Shown here piece after piece: positions 34,598 to 42,213 of a stretch of 64,000 nucleotides of DNA (position 1 is its first letter; the number at the start of each line of letters is the position of its first letter). The notes under the pieces were generated by a model. That model saw only the letters and a list, made by a program, of their open reading frames with translations. It was not told the origin of the DNA and did not search any database. The stretch comes from Actinoplanes lutulentus (lineage in GTDB: Bacteria; Actinomycetota; Actinomycetes; Mycobacteriales; Micromonosporaceae), in NCBI RefSeq assembly GCF_003259845.1, contig NZ_QLMJ01000010.1:124001-188000 (forward strand), given 5' to 3'. Made by a program: the position numbers and the translations under genes.

Positions 34598-36118
34598 TCA
34601 AGATTCTTTGTTCGAGCCAGCCGCGTCATCATTAAGCTCTTCCGAATCCGCCCGCTCCTCGTTTTCGAAGTCTGCTACCGACCTAGTCAGCTCGTTTCGC
34701 AGCCTAACAACTTCAACGGTGAACTCCGAATCATCGCCATACTTCCATTTAGCAAGCCGCACCGCTTCCTCCATGAACGGAATAGCTTCTCTCCGTACCG
34801 CGGCAACCTCAGCACCGCCATTCTCACCAGCCCGGTGAGTGATAATTGCCGAAAGGCGCAAGAGAGCCGCAACCCTATCCGAGGGGTTTGGGTCATGATT
34901 TTGAGAACGCGTCGCCAGAATATCTCGAAGTATTGGCTCCGCCAGATCATCCTGCCCAAGGCTATTCAACACTGCCGCTAAATTACTCATAGCACGAAGA
35001 GTGGATGGATGCGAAGGACCGTAAACCCTACGCATGGCGCGCACAGTTTCCTCAAACGTTTCCCTCGCCTGCGCATAATTTCCGAGGCTCCTCTGTTCAA
35101 CACCAAGGTTGTTCATTGAGGTAAGAAATGAAGGATGATCAGGGCCGAGTATTCGGCGATACCCCACCAACGCACGTTGCAATAATTCCTCAGCGAGCAC
35201 GTGTTCACCCGTCCGGGCAGCCATCGTCGCCCTATTATTAAGGGCAGCGAGCGTGTCGGGATGATCTTCCCCATAAGCCTCAAGAAGCGCGGAAATAGCG
35301 CTATCCATGAGAGCAGAAGCCTCTACATCGTGACCGCTATTCGCCAGCGATAGTGCCAAGTTGTTCACAGTTGTTAGGGTGACCGGATGAGTTTCGCCTA
35401 GAATTCGCTCCCTTGTTTGCAAAGTTTCGCGCAACAATGGAGTGGCATCATTCGGTCGACCGGCACGCAAAAGGACAGCAGCCAGGTTACTTTTGGTTAC
35501 AAGCGTGTCCGGATGCTCAGCGCCGAGAACCTTCTGCCGCGCTTGCAAGGTATCCGAAAGTAGGTCAATGCCTGCTGTAACATCTCCTGCATCGACTAGT
35601 GCGGTGGCAAGATTGCTTTTTGCTGTAAGCGTTTCCGGATCCTCCTCTCCCAAAGTCCGACGCATAGCATCAAGGGTTTCCTGGAAGATCCGCCGAGCGC
35701 TCGAGAAATCACCTAGATCGCGGAGAGCAGCAGCGAGGTTGTTTCTTGTCGTAAGAGTGCTGCGATTATTCTCGCCAAGCTTTTCTCGACGTTCCTCTAA
35801 TACCAGCTCCAAGAGCCTCCTGGCTTCAGATGGATCGCCCAACTCTCGGAGAGCCGAGGCGATATCTGCCATTAGGTCCACAGCACTTTCAGCGGCTGCA
35901 CCCTCGCCTCCCTGGGCGGTAGAGAGCCATTGCCGCAACGCTTCCGCAACCGCGGTTAGGCGCCCTCGCATTTCGCTTGCGACACGCGCCCTATCAACAG
36001 ACTCGGGCAAATCAGCAAGCAGGTTCGAAAGCTCTGTGGCATCGCCTTCATTCGCTTCCTCTACCTGGCGACGAAACCGCTCGACCCGTGCTAGAACATC
36101 AGACATTGGATCGGTCAT
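34598..36118 (-). CDS. Tetratricopeptide (kinesin-light-chain type) repeat protein (element cargo)
   Basis: A 506-residue protein. Residues 1-100 are helical (VLARVERFRRQVEEANEGDA). About nine 42-residue TPR units follow, each with an LG-x-x-HP-x-TL signature: GENNRSTLTTRNNLAAAL, GAEHPDTLVTKSNLAAVL, GPDHPSFLTSMNNLGVEQ, YGPSHPSTLRAMSNLAAVL. The tail is acidic. This TPR class in actinobacteria is often joined to NB-ARC or CHAT domains; none is fused here, so it is a stand-alone scaffold. ATG 36118 overlaps the upstream gene by 20 bp, with GAGGG upstream. AT-richer codons than the chromosome suggest transfer. Confidence 0.85.
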   Translation of the reverse strand: MTDPMSDVLARVERFRRQVEEANEGDATELSNLLADLPESVDRARVASEMRGRLTAVAEALRQWLSTAQGGEGAAAESAVDLMADIASALRELGDPSEARRLLELVLEERREKLGENNRSTLTTRNNLAAALRDLGDFSSARRIFQETLDAMRRTLGEEDPETLTAKSNLATALVDAGDVTAGIDLLSDTLQARQKVLGAEHPDTLVTKSNLAAVLLRAGRPNDATPLLRETLQTRERILGETHPVTLTTVNNLALSLANSGHDVEASALMDSAISALLEAYGEDHPDTLAALNNRATMAARTGEHVLAEELLQRALVGYRRILGPDHPSFLTSMNNLGVEQRSLGNYAQARETFEETVRAMRRVYGPSHPSTLRAMSNLAAVLNSLGQDDLAEPILRDILATRSQNHDPNPSDRVAALLRLSAIITHRAGENGGAEVAAVRREAIPFMEEAVRLAKWKYGDDSEFTVEVVRLRNELTRSVADFENEERADSEELNDDAAGSNKES

Positions 36119-36608
36119 CATGGCCCTCGCCGGTTTCACCGTTTCGCTTCCAGGTCGATTCAATTTGTAGATAAGCTATTGCCAGCTCTTCACTGAAGAT
36201 CTCGACCGACTCCGACTTTGTGCCATCCCAGCGGTTGATTCGAAGCATTGGACCGCCCTGGGTAGGTTTTTCCGGCTCGGTATATACCACAGTGCCTTGA
36301 TTTATACCTACTGCTATGCCACCCGATTGCTGACTACTGTCCTGGCCCAAGGTAGCGCTAGGGCTGGCATCCAGCTCCCGACGCTGAGCGGTTGCCGCCA
36401 CCCATGCTGCAAGTCCTGAGAGCGCAAGGACTGCTCCACCGACTACCCATGGGTAGGGCTCCCAGTTCTCCCAGGACTCTGGCACCAGGTCAGTCGCCAT
36501 GTTGATGACGAAACCGAGTCCAGCTGTTAGCCAGACGCCCAGGCCTACGAGTGTGGGCAACAGCCAAGACCGCTTTTGGTCACTCGGGCCCGCTGCTTGA
36601 CTCGCCAT
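36099..36608 (-). CDS. Two-span membrane protein with GINQG motif (element cargo)
   Basis: A 169-residue protein. Spans are at about 14-36 (LLPTLVGLGVWLTAGLGFVI) and 52-72 (PWVVGGAVLALSGLAAWVAA). A short loop between them contains WENWEPYP. A cytoplasmic tail has QQSGGIAVGINQGTVVYTEP, a short glycine/asparagine beta motif seen in proteins next to NTPase or TPR signalling modules. It ends overlapping the TPR gene start, so the two are translationally coupled. First gene of the cargo operon. Function unknown. Confidence 0.72.
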   Translation of the reverse strand: MASQAAGPSDQKRSWLLPTLVGLGVWLTAGLGFVINMATDLVPESWENWEPYPWVVGGAVLALSGLAAWVAATAQRRELDASPSATLGQDSSQQSGGIAVGINQGTVVYTEPEKPTQGGPMLRINRWDGTKSESVEIFSEELAIAYLQIESTWKRNGETGEGHDDRSNV

Positions 36609-36835
36609 AGTGTTCGATCGTGCCAGACGCGGATGATCGAGGGGACCTGCGTCGGCAACACGTCCTCCAGGCAGCACCCGTACGTGCTCACCTGCGCTTC
36701 CCCATCGCCATCGTCGATCTACTAGAGCAACTCGGTAATTCACTGCACAGGGCTGGTTCACTCGCCTCTGATGAGGCTGGGGCGGCCGTGGATATGGCCG
36801 CCTTATGACCGTTTTAGCTGGTCTACGTCCCGAAA

Positions 36836-37610
36836 CTACACGCGTGCGGCTGAGGCCACCGCCGTCCAAGCGTCGAGCCTGTCGAGGGCAACTTGGGTCA
36901 AACTTGCGATCCGGCGAGTCATATTTGGCGACCCCCGGGCTGACCGAATCCTAATGACCAAAACCGCAACGTCGTAAGTGTGCTCGCCGCTCATACCGCG
37001 TGGATCGATGTACTTCCAATCCCGTAGACCGCTGGAGATGATATTGCCGCTTGAGGCGTCGCCGTGGCATAGGGCGGGACGGTGATCGCGGCCCAGATCG
37101 TCCAGAAGCGCCAAGGCGGTCTCCCGCTCTCCTGCTGGAGCAACGGATGTGCCCGGCCGGAGGTCCGTAAGGTGGTCGTCTTCGAGCCGCTCACGAAGCC
37201 AATGAAAAATCGAGGGCCTGTCGGGTCGGGGCGCCGCCTGATCGGCCATCGCTGCCAGCGGCTCGAAAAGCGCACGCGGATCAACCGTGGCTGGGTTGGC
37301 CTGGCTGAGAGGTGTGCCTGGAAGCACCCGGTCGAGCACAGTCCAGGTGCAGTGATCCGTAGTGAGCGTTTCGTGCACACGGGGAGCGGCGCGGCGCCCA
37401 GGTCAGCAAGCGCGGCCGCAACAGCGGCTTGATCGCTTCGTGCGGGTCGGGACTGCTGCGGATCACAAGCGGGCCGTCGGCGGTGTCGACCGCGACCACG
37501 AACCCGTACCGCGCTGACAGCACCTCACGCGGGGTGGCCCGGTAGCGCTCGCAGATCGCCCGGAACTGCTCCTCGACGTGCGCGGCCCACAGGTCGGCTG
37601 CTTCGGTACG
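36836..37610 (-). pseudogene. Broken aminoglycoside-phosphotransferase-like gene
   Basis: Conceptual reading needs three frames. The N-terminal part is EEQFRAICERYRATPREVLS followed by ARYGFVVAVDTADGPLVIRS (37440-37590); the middle is AAVAAALADLGAAP (about 37400-37440). The C-terminal part, from 37378, is RVHETLTTDHCTWTVLDRVL, then the catalytic loop ALCHGDASSGNIIS and metal motif YIDPRGMSGEHTYDVAVLVI. At least two frameshifts separate the parts. The intact gene would be a small-molecule kinase (APH fold); substrate unknown. It abuts the truncated integrase end-to-end at about 37605. Confidence 0.75.
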
Positions 37611-38095
37611 GCGGGTTCTACCTCAGCCTGCCCAAGGGCGTCCGCACCTTCGACCCGGCCGCCGGCACCCTCGACCTGGACCCGATGGTCGCCGCCGCGC
37701 TGGAGTACCACGTGAAGGAATACCCGCCGGTCGAGGTCGGGATGCCGGACATCACGACCGGTCGCCCGGTCCGGCGCGCGGTGCCGCTGCTGTTCACCAC
37801 CGTGCACGGCAATCCGTTCACGGACCGCACCTGGTCGGCTGAGTGGGTGAAGTGGCGCCGGGCCGCCGGCTGGCCCGAGGAACACGGCGGCTTCCACGCG
37901 CTGCGGCACTGCTTCGCGACCACGCTGATCACGAATCACGCGGACCCGAAGGAGGTTCAGAGAGCGCTACGGCACTCCATACTCCAGATCACCCTGGAGA
38001 CCTACGTCCACTTCTGGCCGCGCCGTGAGCGCCGCCGTGGAGTGGTCGGAGAGGTGCTGAAGTCGGCCGCTGCGGGCCGGTGGGACCACCAGTGA
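37607..38095 (+). pseudogene. Truncated tyrosine integrase (C-terminal half)
   Basis: The readable frame starts abruptly at about GGFYLSLPKGVRTFDPAAG with no start codon in context. It contains the catalytic domain: HALRHCFATTLITNHADPKE and LRHSILQITLETYVHFWP, with the HxxR, second His and nucleophile Tyr. The N-terminal arm-binding and core-binding domains and the first catalytic Arg are missing; the phosphotransferase remnant takes their place. It ends 72 bp from tRNA-Ala. It once inserted the element there. Confidence 0.88.
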
Positions 38096-38096
38096 A

Positions 38097-38129
38097 GTGG
38101 TCCCGAGATGGTCCCGAGATGGTCCCAAA
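38097..38129 (+). repeat. Right arm-type repeats
   Basis: Three consecutive 11-bp units, GTGGTCCCGAG, ATGGTCCCGAG and ATGGTCCCAAA, lie between the integrase stop and the attachment repeat. The same units occur inside the left end. Confidence 0.65.
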
Positions 38130-38166
38130 GATCTTGGAACTCAGAATTGCCTGGTCAGGGACCAGA

Positions 38167-38194
38167 AAAGTGGAGCCCAGGGGACTTGAACCCC
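38167..38194. repeat. Right attachment repeat within tRNA-Ala
   Basis: The second copy of the 28-bp direct repeat, overlapping the last 24 nt of the intact tRNA-Ala. Confidence 0.9.
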
Positions 38195-38243
38195 TAACCC
38201 CCGCCTTGCAAAGGCGGTGCTCTGCCAGTTGAGCTAGGGCCCC
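38171..38243 (-). tRNA. tRNA-Ala (anticodon TGC)
   Basis: A 73-nt cloverleaf on the minus strand. The acceptor GGGGCCC pairs with GGGCTCC plus A; the anticodon loop TTTGCAA gives TGC; the T arm is AGGGGTTCAAGTCCCCT. No encoded CCA. Its 3' end is the attachment site of the element at 33174-38194. Confidence 0.96.
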
Positions 38244-38253
38244 GTTTCGCTGA

Positions 38254-38382
38254 TTAGCGAAGGTCGGGGGAAGTGGTGGCCTCGTGCCACAGGGCACGCT
38301 CGTCGCTGGAAGCCTTGACCTTCTTCACAACCAGGTAAGCAGCACCAGCCACACCGGCCACGATCAGAAGCTTCTTCAGCAC
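38254..38382 (-). CDS. DLW-39-family small protein
   Basis: A 42-residue protein: one membrane span (LLIVAGVAGAAYLVVKKV) and a short tail SSDERALWHEATTSPDL. This matches actinobacterial DLW-39 proteins, named for a conserved motif and length; the motif here is ALW. GTG 38382 has GAGGGG eight bases upstream. It lies between tRNA-Ile and tRNA-Ala as in mycobacteria. Function unknown. Confidence 0.85.
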   Translation of the reverse strand: MLKKLLIVAGVAGAAYLVVKKVKASSDERALWHEATTSPDLR

Positions 38383-38460
38383 GAGCACATCCCCTCGGAA
38401 ATACGAGCACGCGAACCCCGTACAAAAGCAAACCGCAACCCACCAGCAAGCGCAAGCGAA

Positions 38461-38510
38461 TCGCACCGTGGGGGGTTCGGGGGGCTCGGCCCCCCCGGCA
38501 GACATGACGA
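38461..38510 (-). repeat. tRNA-downstream dispersed repeat, copy 2
   Basis: The minus-strand copy of the element at 1381-1430, nearly identical over 50 bp. It again follows a tRNA and its terminator. Confidence 0.7.
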
Positions 38511-38512
38511 AA

Positions 38513-38549
38513 GTGACCTGGTTGGTGGAAACTCACCAACACAGATCAC
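38513..38549 (-). terminator. Terminator after tRNA-Ile
   Basis: GTTGGTG/CACCAAC inner stem with an outer GTGATCTG/CAGGTCAC stem, followed on the minus strand by TTTCGTC. Confidence 0.8.
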
Positions 38550-38561
38550 CCATCACGATCG

Positions 38562-38635
38562 TGGGGCTAGATGGAATCGAACCATCGACCTCAGAGTTAT
38601 CAGCTCTGCGCTCTAACCGACTGAGCTATAGCCCC
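38562..38635 (-). tRNA. tRNA-Ile (anticodon GAT)
   Basis: A 74-nt cloverleaf. The acceptor GGGGCTA pairs with TAGCCCC plus A; the anticodon loop CTGATAA gives GAT; the T arm is GATGGTTCGATTCCATC. It follows DUF3566 in the conserved gyrA-DUF3566-ileT-alaT order. Confidence 0.96.
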
Positions 38636-38711
38636 CTCAACTGCGGGGTGAACGTTACCGCATCGGGTTGCGAGCCTCCAAAGCGGGGGTGGCTCGCAAC
38701 CCGACCAGATG

Positions 38712-39590
38712 TCAGTCCCGCTCGGCGAGCGTGAGCTCGACGCCGCCGACGAGGTCGGCGCAGACGTTGTAGATGAACGCACCGAGGGTGGCCAGCGCGG
38801 TGAAGAGCACCACGTTGACCGCGCCGATCAGCATCGACGTGCCGATCACGCCCCATGCGGTGATCCGGAAGGAGCCGCCGGAGCTGGCCTCGGCGCCGCC
38901 GCTGGCGGTGACGAGGTCCTTGAGGCTGTTGTTGACCGAGCTCCACACGCCCATGGTGTCGAGGGCGAGGTAGAGCACCGAGGTCGCGACGACAACCACG
39001 ATGAAGAGCACGATCGAGACTGCGAACGCGAACTTCATGACGGACCAGGGGTCGATCCGCTTGAGGTTGAGCCGGGCCCTGCGGGGTCCGCGTGCCGCGG
39101 CCGAGGAGACCGTGGAGCGCGCGGAACGAACCGCCTCGGAGACACGGGCGGCACCGACCGCCGCGGATCCCGCGGCCGGCGGACCGGAACGCTGCTTGGC
39201 CGCGCCTGGCGCGGCCGGCGCGGCGGTCCCAGATGGCCGCTGCGGGCCGGTCTGGCCCTGACCCGGTGCGGGTGCACCAGTGGGACGTCCCTGGGAAGCC
39301 CCCGGCGCCGCACCCTTGCCCTTGGTGACGACCGGCACGGATGCCGAGCCCTTCACGACGGACGGACCGCCTGGCCGCTTGTCAGCGGCCTGGCCGTCGC
39401 CGGCCGGGTCACCCGGCGGCGGTGCCATGCCCGGCGCCCGAGTGAATTTCGGCGCGGTCGGGGCATCGGCGGGGACAGCGGCGCGCCCTGCGGACTCGCG
39501 TCCGTTCGCTGCGGCTGCGTCCTTTTTCGCCGCATCGTCCGGAGTCGCTGAGCTTCCCGGGCCCCCCGACTTCGCCTGTGTCTCCGGCAT
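38712..39590 (-). CDS. DUF3566 transmembrane protein (Rv0007-like)
   Basis: A 292-residue protein. Residues 1-170 are a disordered Pro/Ala/Gly/Lys region. The DUF3566 domain (about 180-290) has RRARLNLKRIDPWSVMKFAF, two membrane spans (SIVLFIVVVVATSVLYLALD and IGTSMLIGAVNVVLFTALAT) and a late DLVGGVELTLAERD. It is always downstream of gyrA in actinobacteria; the mycobacterial counterpart has been linked to division and envelope work, role unsettled. ATG 39590 follows AGGAC; TTG 39593 abuts the gyrA stop. Confidence 0.9.
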   Translation of the reverse strand: MPETQAKSGGPGSSATPDDAAKKDAAAANGRESAGRAAVPADAPTAPKFTRAPGMAPPPGDPAGDGQAADKRPGGPSVVKGSASVPVVTKGKGAAPGASQGRPTGAPAPGQGQTGPQRPSGTAAPAAPGAAKQRSGPPAAGSAAVGAARVSEAVRSARSTVSSAAARGPRRARLNLKRIDPWSVMKFAFAVSIVLFIVVVVATSVLYLALDTMGVWSSVNNSLKDLVTASGGAEASSGGSFRITAWGVIGTSMLIGAVNVVLFTALATLGAFIYNVCADLVGGVELTLAERD

Positions 39591-39593
39591 CAA

Positions 39594-42107
39594 CTAGTCC
39601 TGTTCGTCAGGCTCGTCGGCATTGCGAGCAAGCGCCACGATGGTTACACCTTCAGGGAGGTCCATCAGCTTGACCCCCATTGTGTTCCGATCCCTCGTGC
39701 GCCGTACAGGCTTCACGGGAGTCCGGATGACACCACCATTGCTGGTGATGGCAAACAGTTCATCCTCCGGGCTGATCACCAGAGCACCCACAAGTCCACC
39801 ACGTCGCTCCGTGATCTTGGCGGTCAGCACACCCTTGCCGCCACGGCCCTGCACCGGATACTCCTCGATCGGCGTGCGCTTCGCATACCCACCGTCAGTG
39901 GCGACCAACACATCCATGCCCTCGCGCACCACTTCCATGGCGAGAAGCTCGTCGTTGTCACTGAACCGCATGCCGATCACACCGGAGGTCGCACGACCCA
40001 TGGGGCGAAGAGCCTCATCGGTCGCGTTGAAGCGGATGGCCTGCGCCTTCTTGGAGACCAGCAACAGATCTTCCTCGGGTGCTGCCAGCGCCGCGCCCAC
40101 CAATTCGTCATCCTCCCGCAGGTTGATGGCGATGATGCCACCGCTGCGGTTGGAGTCAAATTCCTCCAGGCGCGTCTTCTTCACGAGCCCATTCTTAGTG
40201 GCGAGCACAAGGTACTGCGCGACCTGGTAATCCGGGATCTGGATGATCTGGGCGATCTGCTCGTCCGGCTGGAACGCCAGCAGGTTCGCGACGTGCTGTC
40301 CCTTGGCCACACGCATGGCTTCGGGAAGTTCGTACGCCTTCGCCCGGTATACCCGGCCCTTGTTCGTGAAGAACAGGATCCAGTCGTGGGTCGAGATGAC
40401 GAAAAAGTGCGAGACGATGTCGTCCTGACGCAAGGATGCGCCGCTCACGCCCTTGCCGCCGCGCTTCTGCGACCGGTACAGATCGACCTTGGTGCGCTTC
40501 GCATAACCAGTTCGTGTGATGGTCACCACAACGTCCTCGCGGGCGATGAGGTCCTCCATCGAAACCTCGCCGTCGAACGGGATGATCTGGGTGCGCCGCT
40601 CGTCCCCGAACTTCTGCACGATCTCGCCGAGTTCCTCGGAAACGATCGCCCGCTGCCGCTCCGGCTTCGCGAGGATGTCCTTGAGGTCGGCGATCTCGAT
40701 CTCGATCCGGCCGAGCTCGTCGATGATCCGCTGCTGCTCCAGGGCGGCCAGGCGGCGCAGCTGCATGTCGAGGATCGCGGTGGCCTGCACCTCGTCGACG
40801 TCGAGCAGCTGCATCAGGCCCTGACGCGAATCCTCCACAGTGGGCGAACGGCGGATCAGGGCGATGACCTCGTCGAGCATGTCGAGCGCCTTGGAGAGAC
40901 CACGCAGGATGTGCGCGCGCTCCTCGGCCTTGCGCAGGCGGTACGCGGTCCGCCGGCGGATGACCTCGATCTGGTGCTCGACGTAGTACCGGATGAACTG
41001 GGCCAGGTTCAGCGTGCGCGGCACGCCGTCGACCAGCGCCAGCATGTTCGCGCCGAAGGTCTCCTGGAGCTGGGTGTGCTTGTAGAGGTTGTTCAGCACG
41101 ACCTTGGCGACCGCGTCGCGCTTGAGCACGAGGATCAGGCGCATACCGGTACGACCGGAGGACTCGTCACGGATGTCCGCGATGCCGGTGAGCTTGCCTT
41201 CCTTGACCAGCTCGGCGATCCGCTCGGCCAAATTGTCCGGGTTCACCTGGTACGGCAATTCGGTCACCACGAGGCACGGACGACCACGCGGGTCCTCCTC
41301 GACCTCGACGACCGCGCGCATCCGGATCGAGCCACGACCGGTGCGGTACGCGTCCTGGATCGCCTGCTGACCGACGATCAGACCCTTGGTCGGGAAGTCG
41401 GGGCCCTTGACGAACTCGAGCAGCGCCTCAAGCGTCGTGGCCTCGTCGACCTCCGGGTTGTCCAGACACCACTGCACGGCCGCCGCGACCTCGCGCAGGT
41501 TGTGCGGCGGGATCTTGGTGGCCATGCCGACGGCGATGCCCTCGGAGCCGTTGACCAGAAGGTTCGGGAAGCGGGCCGGCAGGATCGTCGGCTCTTTGGT
41601 ACGCCCGTCGTAGTTGTCCTGCATGTCGACGGTGTCTTCGTCGATGTCCCGCAGCATTTCCATCGCCAGCGGGGACAGCTTCGCCTCGGTGTACCGCATG
41701 GCGGCGGCCGGGTCGTTACCCGGTGAACCGAAGTTGCCGTTGCCGTCGATCAGCCGGTACCGCAGCGACCACGGCTGACCCATCCGGACCAGGGCGTCGT
41801 AGATCGACGAGTCGCCGTGCGGGTGGTAGTTACCCATCACGTCGCCGACCACGCGCGCGCACTTGACGTATCCGCGGTCCGGCCGGAAGCCGGCGTCGTA
41901 CATCGCGTACAGGATCTTGCGGTGGACGGGCTTGAGGCCGTCGCGGACGTCGGGCAGCGCGCGGCCCACGATGACGCTCATGGCGTAGTCGAGGTACGAA
42001 CGCTGCATCTCGACCTCGAGGCCGACCGGCTCGACGCGCTGGCTCACACCGCCGCCGGCATCGTCCTGGATCTCGTCGCCGTCCGGGGGCTCGGGAGTGT
42101 CAGTCAC
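39594..42107 (-). CDS. gyrA: DNA gyrase subunit A
   Basis: The 837-residue breakage-reunion subunit. The catalytic Tyr lies in PAAAMRYTEAKLS; the quinolone-determining region reads HPHGDSSIYDALVRMGQPWS with Ser and Asp at the usual resistance positions, so wild type. The C-terminal pinwheel carries the GyrA box QKRGGKG and repeated blades. It supercoils DNA with GyrB using ATP. GTG 42107 has AAGGG upstream. It is 106 bp downstream of gyrB. Confidence 0.99.
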   Translation of the reverse strand: MTDTPEPPDGDEIQDDAGGGVSQRVEPVGLEVEMQRSYLDYAMSVIVGRALPDVRDGLKPVHRKILYAMYDAGFRPDRGYVKCARVVGDVMGNYHPHGDSSIYDALVRMGQPWSLRYRLIDGNGNFGSPGNDPAAAMRYTEAKLSPLAMEMLRDIDEDTVDMQDNYDGRTKEPTILPARFPNLLVNGSEGIAVGMATKIPPHNLREVAAAVQWCLDNPEVDEATTLEALLEFVKGPDFPTKGLIVGQQAIQDAYRTGRGSIRMRAVVEVEEDPRGRPCLVVTELPYQVNPDNLAERIAELVKEGKLTGIADIRDESSGRTGMRLILVLKRDAVAKVVLNNLYKHTQLQETFGANMLALVDGVPRTLNLAQFIRYYVEHQIEVIRRRTAYRLRKAEERAHILRGLSKALDMLDEVIALIRRSPTVEDSRQGLMQLLDVDEVQATAILDMQLRRLAALEQQRIIDELGRIEIEIADLKDILAKPERQRAIVSEELGEIVQKFGDERRTQIIPFDGEVSMEDLIAREDVVVTITRTGYAKRTKVDLYRSQKRGGKGVSGASLRQDDIVSHFFVISTHDWILFFTNKGRVYRAKAYELPEAMRVAKGQHVANLLAFQPDEQIAQIIQIPDYQVAQYLVLATKNGLVKKTRLEEFDSNRSGGIIAINLREDDELVGAALAAPEEDLLLVSKKAQAIRFNATDEALRPMGRATSGVIGMRFSDNDELLAMEVVREGMDVLVATDGGYAKRTPIEEYPVQGRGGKGVLTAKITERRGGLVGALVISPEDELFAITSNGGVIRTPVKPVRRTRDRNTMGVKLMDLPEGVTIVALARNADEPDEQD

Positions 42108-42163
42108 TGTTAACCCTTACTCAAGGTGATTCCAGGCAAGTTCGGACAAAGCCGACAAAATGC

Positions 42164-42204
42164 TGTGGATAACACTGTGGAAAGTACCTGCACGCTGTGG
42201 ATAC
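42164..42204. promoter_or_regulatory. DnaA-box-like sites between gyrB and gyrA
   Basis: TGTGGATAA at 42164-42172 is the reverse complement of TTATCCACA, a perfect DnaA box. CTGTGGAAA and TGTGGATAC follow within 40 bp. Confidence 0.55.
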
Positions 42205-42213
42205 GGCCCCGGA

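Larger units (their letters stand above)
33174..38194. mobile_element. Integrated element in the tRNA-Ala 3' end (degenerate)
   Basis: Bounded by identical 28-bp direct repeats (33174-33201 and 38167-38194). The repeat includes the last 23-24 nt of tRNA-Ala(TGC); the right copy is part of the intact tRNA. Just inside both ends are 11-bp repeats starting GTGGTCCCGA in the same orientation. A C-terminal fragment of a tyrosine integrase lies beside the tRNA, as usual for such elements. Cargo: three minus-strand genes of unknown function and a broken phosphotransferase. Base composition is lower in GC than the flanks, especially 34.6-36.6 kb. No replication or transfer genes remain, so it is probably immobile alone. 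Confidence 0.85.

Noticed and set aside
40293..41726. 477-codon frame opposite gyrA
   Set aside because: Antisense shadow; gyrA is unambiguous.
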